Below, in pieces: positions 23,454 through 34,427 of a stretch of DNA of 64,000 nt. Within the stretch, counting starts at the first letter, position 1. Each line of letters begins with the position of its first letter. Source of the stretch: Hemileia vastatrix (Eukaryota > Basidiomycota > Pucciniomycetes > Pucciniales > Zaghouaniaceae). Location: NCBI GenBank assembly GCA_030280995.1, contig JASXTE010000007.1, positions 12,119,001-12,183,000 on the forward strand. The letters run 5' to 3'. The notes under the pieces were generated by a model that saw only the letters and a program-made list of their open reading frames with translations, made no database searches and had not been told where the DNA came from. The translations under genes and the position numbers were made by a program.

Positions 23454-24139
23454 ACTGAGGGCCTTTCCAAATGATGACAATGATCGAGCCTGGCGACGAA
23501 CAACAAACGCACGGACCACCTAGCAAAAACAAAACTTTTGCCGCGACTGTGTTTCGAACTTGGGTGCGATTTCTTAGGTTTATATTATATTAATTCATGT
23601 ATTATTTTGAAGTGATTTTTTGATCACTATAGTAAGTTCACCTTTGCACCTCTCACTCATATTACTATATTTTTACTGCAATAACAGTGATTGTGGCTTA
23701 ATTGCTGATTCACTGAGTGTAAGTGTTCAATTATTAAAAAAAAAATTTTTTTCCTAGTTGACCATTATAGAGTGTTAAATCCTCTTAGTCCTAGAAGAAT
23801 TGACATTTTTATTAATACAAATTGAATTATTAATGTAATTTTTTTTATTATTAATTATTGTTAATTTTGGTTGACTTAAAAGTACTTTGTGCTTAGTCCC
23901 AAATATATTTCCATATTTAATATTGGTAATTAATTGGTTGAATTAACTTGATTGTTTATTCCCAATTTAACCTTGCAATCCATTTTTTAAAAATTAATTT
24001 TTTTATAATTATTACTTTATATTGAAAATTTTTTTTATATAATTTAATTAATAAAAAATTTTTTTATTTGGAGCAATTGTTGACTAACTTTTATTATCTT
24101 TTTTAATAAATAATAAGTAAATTAAATCTTCCCACTATT
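23454..24139 (+). other. Leader of element B
   Basis: Opens with ACTGAGGGCCTTTCCAAAT, the conserved post-LTR motif. At about 23537-23567 it contains TTTTGCCGCGAC..TTTCGAACTTGGG, which looks like the antisense of a tRNA acceptor stem and T arm (it includes TTCGAA). Related segments lie in the leaders of C, E and G. The rest is AT-rich. No gene seen. Confidence 0.6.
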
Positions 24140-24879
24140 ATGTCCAACAATTTGGCTGAAAAAATGGATAACATGCAAGTGGATGAAATTGAAATTGACT
24201 ATGATGCTGATACTGTGAGTTCTTCTAAAGTTGGACATAAAAAATCTTATGCTAACACAAAGAATTCACATACTTCAGGATGTGGAAATGACAAGAAATG
24301 TAAACAAACCAAACCCCCTTCCCCCAGCACCACAGAAGGAAGTAAAGCCTCTAGTACCTCAAGAAGGTCTTCCAAAAGGATTCAAAATAAAAAAGCTTCC
24401 TCTGCCACAACAAATCAGAAACCTGTCCAGTCATATAAAAGAGTTGAAGACAGAAAATATGACGTACAAAGAAAAAGTAGACACCTTGTGGGATCAGGTT
24501 CAAGAACTCAGGAACCAGATTCAGGCCCAGGCCCCTCCTCAGTTGCCTCCCAATCAGCCTCTGTTTTAGGCTCAACCTTCACAGCCATCCAGCTCAACCA
24601 TCCAAAATCCAAATACTATGGAAGTATAGCAATGGAAATGGGATTATCTAATGAGTCACTACCAACAGAATGTGCAACACCCTCCTCATCATCAGCCTGG
24701 CCCATCAAGAACACCCAATTTCCATCCACCTCCTCATCCCTACCAACAAGGCAGGAGAAAGAAGGCCCAAGCACAATCCCAAACCCAGTCTCAGGGGAAG
24801 TTTCCTCCTCTGCCATGGTAAGTAATTTGGTTGATAGTCACTTGGGTATGTTTTCTAATAAATCTTCTTCTGCAGGTAA
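24140..24879 (+). pseudogene. Spliced accessory ORF of element B (overlaps gag)
   Basis: Inferred exons: 24140-24214 (25 codons shared with gag, ending DYDADT), 24279-24817 and from 24876. Intron 1 (24215-24278, 64 bp): GTGAGT, branch-like GCTAAC, CTTCAG. Intron 2 (24818-24875, 58 bp): GTAAGT, TTCTAAT, CTGCAG. The second frame reads DVEMTRNV, GLPKGFKIKKLPLPQQIRNL, a coiled coil to about codon 100, then QWKWDYLMSHYQQ, PHPYQQGRRKK and LPW-stop. Two TAG codons (24567-24569 and 24627-24629) interrupt it, so in this copy it would end early. Full length would be about 205 aa. Confidence 0.6.
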
Positions 24880-26053
24880 TATTATTGAACATGGTGAAAG
24901 AACAGTTAAACCTGTTAAAAGACAGCTTCCTGTAACTAGTAGCCCTATTGATTTAATTAGCAAATTGTCATTTGATGAACCTTTACATTTAACTTCTACT
25001 TCTTTAATTAATCCTTCTCTTGCAATTAAAAATGATTCTGTTCCCCCTGAAATCTATACCTTAATTGAAAAAACTTCTGAGGAAATATTGAAAGATACCC
25101 TTGATTTTAATGTTGTGAAAGACAAACATGTGAGAGATGTGTTAATCCATGAAAATGATAGATTAAATAATTTACACTTGCAATGTAAAGTGAGTTCTTC
25201 TGTACAAGATACAGCTTATTTAAAAATCAAAGAAACCTTGAATATTGTTCTTAGTCAACAAAAACAAATAAGAAGTGACCATAGAGCTATCTCAGATAGA
25301 AATATCAGTCTACATAAGACCTTGAGTGAATTGAAACCCCTTATTGAAGAAAATTATTCATTCAAAAATGAAATAAAATCTCTGCAAAATGAGTTTAAAA
25401 AGCTAAAAAATGATTTCCATTCACTAAGTACCAAACACTCAGTTTCTGAGGACAGAAATGTTCTATCTCTTGCAAAAGTAAATGACCAGATGTCTGAAAT
25501 TCCAAGAATAAGAAACTATGTGTCTGACCTGCAGGAAAAGTTCTCAACCTTAACCATCAATAATGAATTAAATGAGATTGCTGTCAATAAGCTGCATAAA
25601 AATAAAGGGAAAAAACCTGAGCAAAGTTCATCCTTTCTTCCTCATATTTCAACCATTAAACAAACTGACAATGAGTCTGTAAAATCTTTTGCTACTAGCA
25701 AAAAATCTTGTGATGGTCATGCACCAGCTGTTTCTGTAAATAATGAAATTTCTGAACACCTGGCTAAACTTCAGGAATTATTAATAATGAATAATTCAAA
25801 CCAAAAAGTGGACCATCCCAGTAGTCAGAAAAATTGGCCTAAGTTAGACCAATATCCTACCTTTGATGGTGATTCTTCCTCTGATTGGCAACACTTTATC
25901 CAAAGAATTGATAATTTAAAGAGATCTTATAAACTACCTGATGAGGAAATTGTTTCTAAGCTAATTTCTTTATTTTCCAATGTAGCCTTGATGTGGTATG
26001 AATCTGTTCTTTTAGATAACAATCATTTACATGGAATGATTGGAAATCCTTGA
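24140..26053 (+). pseudogene. Element B gag, N-terminal and core
   Basis: Unspliced frame from ATG 24140, 637 codons. Residues 1-25 are shared with the accessory ORF. Residues 26 to about 230 are Ser/Thr/Pro/Lys-rich and lie over that ORF. Residues 300-530 are predicted coiled coil (KIKETLNIVLSQQKQIRS, LQNEFKKLKNDF). The gag core then starts with NWPKLDQYPTFDGDSSSDW. One base is missing near 26029 compared with element E (which reads HYTWNDWKS), giving a false stop at 26051. Gag packages element RNA; the large N-terminal extension is unusual for chromovirus gag. Confidence 0.85.
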
Positions 26054-26781
26054 TTGAGAATCAGTTTGGTGGTTCAAAATTCAGGTTAGCTCAACAGAGA
26101 CTGTATGAGAATACTAGATATGTATCCTCCTCTGTTTAAAAGCCCATTGTTTTTCTGATGAAAATAACTAAAATCCTTAGAGCAATTGATCCAAAGATGG
26201 ATTATGATATTTGGAGAGATAAAATCTTGTATAAATTACCAAATTCTCTTAGGGATTTGATTGTGGCTAGAACTGAGCATGTAAGGGAAAATTCTTCTTT
26301 CATTAATATCTGTAATAAGGTACTGCTCAACCATAGATATGAACCAAAGAATTACCTTGGTAAATCTTATAATGATCAGAATAAACCTTCTACAAAGCTC
26401 CCAGAAAAATCTGGTAAACCCTCTGCCCCAGTTGCACCTAAAAAATATGCAACAAATACTTGTTATAAGTGTAACAAACCGTGGCAGAAGGGTCATGTTT
26501 GTGACAAGAAAATTCATCTTGTTGAACAAAATGAAGACACTGATGAAGTTGAACTTGATGTCAATAATTCTTCCAGTGACTGTGAAAGTAATATCTCCTA
26601 TGACAATGAATCTGTTAAAGATGTTTTAATGTTGGAACATGATGTCCATTATTTAAATAATATATCTGAAGATTGTGTATTGAATTTATCTTCAGTAGAA
26701 AATGCTGAGATAATTAAAGATATTACTAACAATTATATTCCTATATCCCCTTTAAAGGCACCTGTTATCATTAATGGTTAA
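26054..26781 (+). pseudogene. Element B gag C-terminal part
   Basis: Resumes after the one-base loss. FGGSKFRLAQQRLYENTRY is followed by a TAA at 26137-26139 (..SSSV-stop-KPIVFLM). Element E has a stop at exactly the same codon, whereas A has Glu, C Asn and G Asp there. The knuckle CYKCNKPWQKGHVCDKK follows, then an acidic linker and a TAA at 26779-26781 just before the protease, where E has Lys. Confidence 0.8.
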
Positions 26782-29700
26782 AATGTTGATGTAGTTCTTG
26801 ATTCTGGTGCTGGAGGAAGTGTAGTATCTGAAAAAGCTTTGGCTTCAGTGGATAAGGAATATTTGAGTAAATTATTACCTATAACTTCTGAAAAATGGAG
26901 AGGGTATGGTTCTACCTTATTTCCTATTGGCAAATACAAAACCTCTGTATTCTTCAAATATAATAATGGTTTTGTCAGAGCTATTTGTGAGTTTGTTGTC
27001 ATGAAAAATGATAATTTGAGCAATTGGTTTATTATGGGAAATGATATTTTAACCATGTTTGGTGTGAAACTGGACCCAGCAAATAATTGCTTTACCTTAG
27101 GAATGAATGGGAAAAGGAAATTCAAAATTTCCTCTCCTAGAACTTCTGGGCATTTGTTGAAATCTTGTAACTCACTGATCCAGTGTAAAGGTAGAACAAC
27201 AACTGAAATGGATGATTTATTACATGAAATAAATACCGCTTCTTTTGGTGATCAGTTGACTAGTGAACAAAAGGATTCTATTGTTGCCTCTATTACCTCC
27301 TTCCCTATGGCTTTTGCTCATGGTTCTCATGTCTTGGGAATTGTTCAGGAAGAGATGAAAATTACCTTATCCTGTAATTTGAGTGATATTCCTCCTACCC
27401 TTAAGAAAAAACCATATCCTGCTTCTCCATCAAAAAGAAAAGATATTGAAGATAATATTGAAACATTATTGAAAATGAATATCATTGAGAAAGTGGATGT
27501 CACCCCCAAATATTGTGTCATCTCCCCAGTCTTGATTTCTTATGAAAAAGATAAAGCTAGATTATGTGGAGATTACAGAGCTTTAAATACTTATACTGTT
27601 GATGATATTTATCCTTTACCCAGAATTAATTCAATACATGCTACCTTGCAAGGTGCAAAATTTATTAGTTGTCTGGATGGTAATAAAGGTTATCATCAAG
27701 TTCCAGTTGAGAAAAATTCTCAAAATTTTTTGCTTATTGCTACTCATATGGGAATATATAAGTATGTTAGGATGCCATTTGGCCCTAAAAATGCTCCTTC
27801 AGTTTTCCAGAAAGTCATGGATTACACTTTCCATCAAGAAATTATTGAAGGTTGGCTCATGGTTTATATTGATGATATTATTGTTTTTTCTAAAACTTTT
27901 GATGAACATATGATTCACTTGAATAGAGTTTTCCAAAAAATGAATGAAATCAATATGACCTTATCTTTAAAAAAGTGTAAATTTGGTTTTCAATCTTTGA
28001 AAGTCCTTGGCCATGTTGTGTCAGGCTTACAAATTTGTGTAGACCATAATAAAGTTGCTGCCATTCAAAATGTGAAAGCACCAACTTCTGTAAGAGAAAT
28101 CCAAAGTTTTTTGGGTATGTGTGGCTATTATAGACAATATATTAAAAATTATCAGGTCATAGCCTTGCCTCTTACAAAACTGACCAGAAAAGATGTTGCT
28201 TTTCTCTGGAATAATGACTGTCAAAAAGCTTTTAATACATTGAAAAGTTGCTTAATGACAGCCCCTATATTGGCTCTTCCAGATTTTAACAAGCCATTTG
28301 TCCTTTATACAGATGCTAGCTTTATTGGTCTTGGTGCTGCCCTTCACCAAAAGCAAATTATTAATAATAAATCCTCTGAGGTTGTAATTTGTTATATTTC
28401 AAGAACCTTAAGAAATAGTGAATTGAAATATGGTGCCACTCAATTGGAGTGCTTAGCAGCTGTTTGGGCTCTTGAGAAACTTCATTACTATTTGGATGAC
28501 CAAAAATTTGAGTTGGTAACTGACTGTAGTGCTGTGAAGTCCCTCTTAAACCTAAAGACACCTAACAGACATATGTTCAGGTGGAAACTTGCTGTTCAAG
28601 AATACAGAGGAAGGATGAAAATTATCCATAGAGCTGGAAATGTTCACTCTAATGTTGATATGCTCTCCAGATTTCCTCTGCCAAATAATGACTCAAATCC
28701 TGCTTATGTACCTGAAGATGATACTGTTCATATCCATGGTATATTTATAGTTGATATGGAAGAGGAGTTATTACAATTAATACTGGATTCATATGATAAA
28801 GACTCTGATTTAAATAAATTGGTTACTATCTTAAATGATCCTAAGAATGCTTCAATTCAAGCATTAATAAAAACTCTTCCTGCAAAGTACCAAAATGCTT
28901 TAAATAAAGGAAAGTTCTCTATTGAAGATGGTTATATATATTATAGAAGGAAGCTTACGAATGTAATTGTAATTCCTCCTTCAATGAAAGAAACTATCCT
29001 CAAACTTTGTCATGATGACATATTAGCTGGTCATTTTGATCTTGAAAAAACATTGATTAGAATCAAAAACACTGCATGGTGGGCTAATATGTCTGAAGAC
29101 ACAAAATTATATGTTGAATCTTGTGATTCCTGCCAAAAATCTAAAAGGTTAATAGGTAAGAGAGCAGGGTTATTACAACATATTGAAGCACCTAGTGCTC
29201 CCTGGAAAATCATTAATATGGATTTTGTCACTGGTCTTCCTGTTGCAGGTAAAGACAGCTTTAACTCTTGTTGGGTAATAGTGGATAGATTCACAAAAAT
29301 GTGCAAATTTATTCCAACCCACAAAGATGTATCCACCAAAGAATTAGCTTTCTTATGGTGGTCTTACATGTTTAATATTATTGGTTTTCCAAAAGCCATT
29401 ATCTCTGATAGGGATCCAAAATTCACTTCTGAGTTTTGGACCTCTTTGATGGATATTTGTGGCTGTGAGTTAAAATTGTCTACAGCTCAACATCCTCAGA
29501 CTGGTGGTCTAGCTGAAAGAATGATTCAAACTCTGGAAGATATTATTAGAAGGTATTGTGCCTTTGGTTTAGAATATAAAGACAATGACAGATTTACTCA
29601 TGATTGGGTCACTCTTTTGCCTGGTCTTGAATTTGCATATAATAGCACTGTTCATTCTGTCACTGAGAAAAAGACTTTTGAGCTTTGGTTAGGTTATGTC

Positions 29701-30306
29701 CCAAACATTCCTGCTCAGATTCTCAATAATAAATTACCTAAGTTGGAACTACACCCTGGTGTAAAATCTTTTATGCAAATGCAACAGCTATGCAGAAAAC
29801 ATGCTCAGAGTTGTATTGATAAAGCATTTGAATATGAAAAGAAAAGATGGTATAAATCCCATCAAGAATACACATTTAACAAGGGTGATGAAGTGTTGAT
29901 CTCTACTGTCCATTTCAATTTACAAGGTAACCACAAATTAAAAGATCCTTTTGTAGGACCATTCGTTGTTAAAAGAATGGCTGGTGATAATGCAGTAGAA
30001 GTTGTATTGTATTCTCCATATGATAGGAAACATCCTGTCTTTCCCATTTCTTTGCTTACGCCTTATACTTCCAACAGTGACTTATTTCCAAAAAGAAGAG
30101 GAAGACCTAAGAAGAACCCTCAGGAAGTCACAGAAGCAGCAGAAATTGATAAAATTCTCAATGATAGAATTATCACTTCTGAAAGAGGTACTGAATATTT
30201 ATTAAGATATAATAACAAATCATCTGAACATGATGCATGGATACCTGGCAAGGAGATTTCAAATCTGCCTACTCTGTTGAAAAAGTACAAAAAGAAAAAA
30301 TTTTAG
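26782..30306 (+). CDS. Element B pol: protease-RT-RNase H-integrase-chromodomain
   Basis: Open for 1174 codons after the TAA at 26779; the first Met is at 26839. In order: aspartic protease (VVLDSGAGGSVVS at the start), RT with LCGDYRALNTYTVDD, MPFGPKNAPSVFQ and YIDDIIVFS (about residue 362), RNase H with LYTDASFIGLGAAL and TDCSAVKSLL, integrase with the H-H-C-C zinc site ending CDSCQ, catalytic core MDFVTGLP, SDRDPKF and GLAERMIQTLE (Asp, Asp, Glu all present), a GPFV-type C-terminal module, and a chromodomain (TEYLLRYNNKSSEHDAWIPG). One change of note is HPQTGG for the usual HPQTDG. All catalytic residues looked for are present, so this pol is the best preserved in the window. It could only be made if the upstream gag lesions are bypassed or supplied in trans. 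Confidence 0.9.
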   Translation, partial: NVDVVLDSGAGGSVVSEKALASVDKEYLSKLLPITSEKWRGYGSTLFPIGKYKTSVFFKYNNGFVRAICEFVVMKNDNLSNWFIMGNDILTMFGVKLDPANNCFTLGMNGKRKFKISSPRTSGHLLKSCNSLIQCKGRTTTEMDDLLHEINTASFGDQLTSEQKDSIVASITSFPMAFAHGSHVLGIVQEEMKITLSCNLSDIPPTLKKKPYPASPSKRKDIEDNIETLLKMNIIEKVDVTPKYCVISPVLISYEKDKARLCGDYRALNTYTVDDIYPLPRINSIHATLQGAKFISCLDGNKGYHQVPVEKNSQNFLLIATHMGIYKYVRMPFGPKNAPSVFQKVMDYTFHQEIIEGWLMVYIDDIIVFSKTFDEHMIHLNRVFQKMNEINMTLSLKKCKFGFQSLKVLGHVVSGLQICVDHNKVAAIQNVKAPTSVREIQSFLGMCGYYRQYIKNYQVIALPLTKLTRKDVAFLWNNDCQKAFNTLKSCLMTAPILALPDFNKPFVLYTDASFIGLGAALHQKQIINNKSSEVVICYISRTLRNSELKYGATQLECLAAVWALEKLHYYLDDQKFELVTDCSAVKSLLNLKTPNRHMFRWKLAVQEYRGRMKIIHRAGNVHSNVDMLSRFPLPNNDSNPAYVPEDDTVHIHGIFIVDMEEELLQLILDSYDKDSDLNKLVTILNDPKNASIQALIKTLPAKYQNALNKGKFSIEDGYIYYRRKLTNVIVIPPSMKETILKLCHDDILAGHFDLEKTLIRIKNTAWWANMSEDTKLYVESCDSCQKSKRLIGKRAGLLQHIEAPSAPWKIINMDFVTGLPVAGKDSFNSCWVIVDRFTKMCKFIPTHKDVSTKELAFLWWSYMFNIIGFPKAIISDRDPKFTSEFWTSLMDICGCELKLSTAQHPQTGGLAERMIQTLEDIIRRYCAFGLEYKDNDRFTHDWVTLLPGLEFAYNSTVHSVTEKKTFELWLGYVPNIPAQILNNKLPKLELHPGVKSFMQMQQLCRKHAQSCIDKAFEYEKKRWYKSHQEYTFNKGDEVLISTVHFNLQGNHKLKDPFVGPFVVKRMAGDNAVEVVLYSPYDRKHPVFPISLLTPYTSNSDLFPKRRGRPKKNPQEVTEAAEIDKILNDRIITSERGTEYLLRYNNKSSEHDAWIPGKEISNLPTLLKKYKKKKF

Positions 30307-30339
30307 AATTTTTTTTTTTGTTTTTTTAGAGTGAGGGAG
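30307..30339 (+). other. 3' UTR and polypurine tract of element B
   Basis: A T-rich stretch and then AGAGTGAGGGAG directly before TGTCGGCC of the 3' LTR, as expected for a plus-strand priming site. Confidence 0.7.
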
Positions 30340-31468
30340 TGTCGGCCAGGCTATTCCAGGAGTCCAGTAAATGATATGTAACTTATAAGACCTGAAAGAG
30401 GGGGTAAGAATTGTATTTAATGTATATAAATTAATATTTTATTGCATAATAAAATTATATAAGTATTTTATTACATACAAGTGTTATATTAATTTTATTG
30501 GTTATATAAATTTTTTATATACATTTAAATTTAACATAATATAATATATTCTACAAATAATGGTGCATTTTTTATGTATTTAATAATTATAAATTTATAT
30601 TTAATTAATTAAAAACATATATTATAATTATAAGTGTAAAATTTACTTATAATATAATTAAATTAATTAATTATATTTATATATTAAATATCATTTCTTA
30701 TAATATTAAACAATAAATAATGACGCTTCTTTTGACTTATAATTGTGTCAGGAAAAACTAATTAATACTGAATTGAAATAAATTACATATTTGTTGCGTC
30801 AGAATATTTTTTGTTTCACTTAAAAATCCTTAAATAAGACTGTAAAATCTGTTTTGAATGATTTTTCTCATAGTTCCTATGTTCCAGGCTTGTTTAGTTA
30901 TTCACTATTTTTACTTACTGATTTGGGAATTAATGGCGGGAAAATTGGATTCTTAATTGGGGTTTTTAATTATTTGTTTCATATTTTTCTCTACATTGTT
31001 ATGTTTCACTTACTCTTTGATATACTTGTTTTATTCTATTATAATTATTGTATTTACAAATATAGTGGCGCTTCAGAGGACCCATTGCCTATAAAAGGGC
31101 CTTGGATAATCCCCTGTAGCCTCATCACTTATTACACACTCAACAATTTAAAGATAAATTTATTATGCTTATTATTATTTTTATTAGTATTAAATTCTAA
31201 TTAAAAATTCTAAATAACAATTTAAAGGTTGCCTTAAGTCTGATAGTAATTATATTGTTTGCCGCGCAGAAACTTTTACTTAAATAATATTAATATTAAT
31301 AAAACCAATTTTGTTGTCACCTCTCAAATCACTTGTCGTTGCTTTCTCTCAACTAAATCAAATAATCTCAATTGTTTTTATTTCTTTTATTTCTAAACTA
31401 CTATCTCCTTCTTGTCCTCCTCTCTTTTCTTCCCTCTTATCTTATCTCTTCTAGACGACTGACCGACA
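30340..31468 (+). mobile_element. 3' LTR of chromovirus B
   Basis: 1129 bp, TGTCGGCCAGG...GACTGACCGACA, followed by the TTTAA target copy. Confidence 0.95.
31090..31097 (+). promoter_or_regulatory. TATA box of LTR B (3' copy)
   Basis: TATAAAAG in TTGCCTATAAAAGGGCC; mutated to TATAATAG in the 5' LTR. Confidence 0.55.
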
Positions 31469-31473
31469 TTTAA

Positions 31474-32334
31474 CCTTATTAAATGCACTAATTGCATTAG
31501 TTACATCAGTCTTGGAGCCCAATTATGCTACCACGCTTAAAAATCGCCTATTTAGTCAAGGATTTACCCGTGGTTACGCCTGCCAAGAGTCTGCATACAG
31601 GGATCAGCCCTTACACGCATTAAATTAGGTTTTTCAGTGGTTTCTCAGTCAATAATGCTTATTTTTGGACTGGGATTTCACGTATAAATTTGTAATAATT
31701 AACTCTAACATTTCTACTGTTAATCCCCCTTAATACTGTGTTATATTTAGTACCTTTTCTTTATTTTTAGTCTATTAAAAATAGATATTACACGCATATA
31801 CACTCTTTTTTGGGTTATTCTTTATTTGTGATGGATTATCCCTATTATTTCAGGATTTTGGCATGTGATATTATTATTTGGTTGTCATTGGTCATTCCTT
31901 ATGTTGTTGGACAGGTCTATTTGTTATTTTGAGGCGCATTTGGCCTTGTATAGGATTGGAATCATCAAGGGGCATCATTGGGGAATTATTGGGTATAAAA
32001 GGAGGGGGTTTTCGGTCATATTTTCTACATTCAATTTATTATTTTTACAATTAAAATTACAATATATAACCAATACAATTTATCTTACATTTCATTAGTA
32101 CTTTAGAGAGTCTTTGAATATTATTTTAAATATATTACATCTATTTTTCTGCACAACAATAAGCCTTGTAATACCAATTATAATAAGTGAGAGTAAATTA
32201 CTGAGCCTTATACTTGATTTTATTCTACTACTTGCTTGTTTTATACCATTGTATTCATTTGGGACCTTTTTTAAATCTTCTAGACACTAGAAGAGCAAGC
32301 TATTCACGTCTCTGGACTTGGACTAAGCCTGACA
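31474..32334 (+). mobile_element. 3' LTR of chromovirus A, second part
   Basis: 861 bp that continue the A LTR after the B insertion (31469-31473 is the target duplication). It ends AAGCCTGACA and is followed by GTTTC, the target copy of A. Together with 21694-22324 it gives exactly 1492 bp. The TATA box is at 31994-32001. Confidence 0.95.
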
Positions 32335-34427
32335 GTTTCAGTGATTTCATTAGAGGTATTCTAATGTCATACCCTCCTTTTGGGAAATAAATCTCTATTG
32401 GATGTGTAAGATTTCAAAAGAGATATTGGAAAAGAGGGTGTTTCCTGTCATATGGAGAGTACAGGATAACTTCAACTGCATTTTCACCAACCATTCTTCT
32501 GACAACAAAAGGACCTACAAATGGGTCTTTTAATTTGTTCTTACCTTGTAAGTTGAAATGGACTGTAGAAATCAGTACTTCATCACCATTTTTAAAAGTG
32601 TATTCTTTATGGGATTTGTCCCATCTCTTCTTCTCATATTCAAATGATTTTTCAATACATTTTTGAGCATGATTTCTGCATAGTTGTTGCATTTGAAGAA
32701 AATATTTTACACCAGGATGTATATCCAATTTAGATATTTTGTTATTGAGAATTTGGGCAGGAGTATTTGGAACATATCTAAGCCAGAGCTCAAAAGGCTT
32801 TCTTTGAGTAACAGAATGAACAGTGCTATTATAAGCAAATTCCAACCCAGGAAGTAAGGTATCCCAATCATGAGTGAATCTGTCATTATCTTTATACTCA
32901 AGGCCAAAGGCACAATACCTTCTAATCATGTCCTCTAAAGTCTGAATCATTTTTTCAGCTAAACCATCAGTCTGTGGATGATGGGCAGTAGAAAGTTTCA
33001 GATCACAACCACAAAGATCCATCAGAGACATCCAAAATTCAGAAGTAAATTTAGGGTCTCTGTCAGAGATTATGGCTTTAGGAAAACCAGCAGTATTAAA
33101 CATATGAGACCACCATAAGAAAGCTAATTCTTTAGTGGAAACATCCTTGTGAGTAGGGATAAATTTACACATTTTTGTGAATCTATCCACAATAACCCAA
33201 CAAGAGTTATAACTGTCTTTACCAGCAATAGGTAATCCTGTTACAAAATCCATGTTTATTATCTGCCATGGTGCATCAGGAGGTTCAATATGTTGCAATA
33301 ATCCTGCTCTTTTACCAGTCAATCTTTTTGATTTTTGGCAAGAATCACAAGACTCAAAATATAATTTTGTGTCTTCAGACATATTAACCCACCAAGCAGT
33401 GTTCTTAATTCTGATCATTGTTTTTTCAAGATCAAAATGTCCAGCTAATATGTCATCATGACAAATTTTCAAGATGATTTCTTTCATAGAAGGAGGAATA
33501 ACATTGACATTACTCAACTTTCTTCTATAATATAGATATCCTTCATCAATTGAAAATTTACCTTTTTCCAAAGCTTTTTGGTACTTTGGTGGAAGGGTTT
33601 TAATTAATGCTTGTATTGAAGCATTCTTTGGATCATTTAATATGGTGCATAACTTTTTCAAGTCAGTGTCCTTATCATATGAATCCAGAATAAGCTGTAA
33701 TAGCTCTTCCTCCATATCAACCACATATATCCCATGTATATGAATAATTTCATCCTCAGGATCATACACAGGATTAGAGTCATTATTTGGTAAAGGTAAC
33801 CTAGATAACATATCCACATTTGAGTGAACAATACCAGCCCTATGAATAATTGTCATTCTCCCTCTGTATTCTTGAACAGCCAACTGCCATCTGAACATAT
33901 GTCTGTTAGGTGTTTTCAAGTTTAAAAGGGATTTAACTGCACTGCAGTCAGTGACAAGTTCAAATTTCTTGTCATCTAGGTAATAATGAAGCTTTTCTAG
34001 AGCCCATACTACAGCTAAACATTCTAATTGAGTAGCACCATATTTCAATTCACTATTTCTCAAGGTTCTTGAAATATAACAAATTACTACTTCTGAAACT
34101 TTATCATTTATTACTTGTTTTTGATGGAGGGCAGCACCAAGACCAATGAAACTGGCATCAGTGTACAAAACAAATGGTTGATTAAATTCAGGTAAAGCAA
34201 GAATTGATGCTGACATCAAACAGTGTTTCATAGTGTCAAAGGCTCTTTTTCTTTCACTATTCCAGACAAAAGCAACATCCTTTCTAGTTAATTGGGTAAG
34301 GGGTAAAGCTATGACTTGGTAATTTTTAATATACTGTCTATAGTATCCACACATTCCCAAAAAACTCTGGATCTCTATAACTGTGGTAGAAGCCTTCACC
34401 AGTTGTATGGCTGCCACTTTGTTTTGG
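32335..34427 (-). pseudogene. Element C RNase H and integrase
   Basis: On the minus strand, 34417-32414 is open for 667 codons. It runs from the end of the RT connection (IQSFLGMCGYYRQYIKNY) through RNase H (LYTDASFIGLGAALHQKQ, TDCSAVKSLL), the integrase zinc site ending CDSCQKSKR, and the catalytic core (MDFVTGLPIAGK, SDRDPKF, HPQTDGLAEKMIQTLE) to the GPFVVRRM module. A frameshift near 32414 precedes the linker to the chromodomain, whose end now lies at 13352-13557 on the far side of element A. The integrase residues are intact although other parts of C are not. Confidence 0.85.

Larger units (their letters stand above)
22325..31468 (+). mobile_element. Chromovirus B, complete LTR retrotransposon
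   Basis: Youngest layer of the nest. Both LTRs are 1129 bp (22325-23453 and 30340-31468) and differ at about a dozen sites by eye. The 5-bp target duplication TTTAA is present at 22320-22324 and 31469-31473, inside the 3' LTR of A. The inner part codes gag, protease, RT, RNase H, integrase and chromodomain, with one frameshift and two stops. Confidence 0.95.
13558..32334 (+). mobile_element. Chromovirus A (LTR retrotransposon), split by element B
   Basis: Plus-strand Ty3/gypsy element inserted in element C. Its 5' LTR (13558-15049) and reconstructed 3' LTR (21694-22324 plus 31474-32334) are both 1492 bp and both run TGTCAGCCTGAAT...GCCTGACA. The 5-bp target duplication GTTTC flanks it at 13553-13557 and 32335-32339. 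By eye the LTRs differ at roughly 20 sites, so the insertion is fairly young. The coding region nevertheless holds four premature stops, one frameshift and lost integrase residues. Confidence 0.95.

Noticed and set aside
24876..26053. Splicing at intron 2 restoring the gag frame after the accessory exon
   Set aside because: Both introns are 1 mod 3, so after both are removed exon 3 is entered in the third frame and a stop comes at once (TGG-TAA). No fusion of accessory exon and gag core results.
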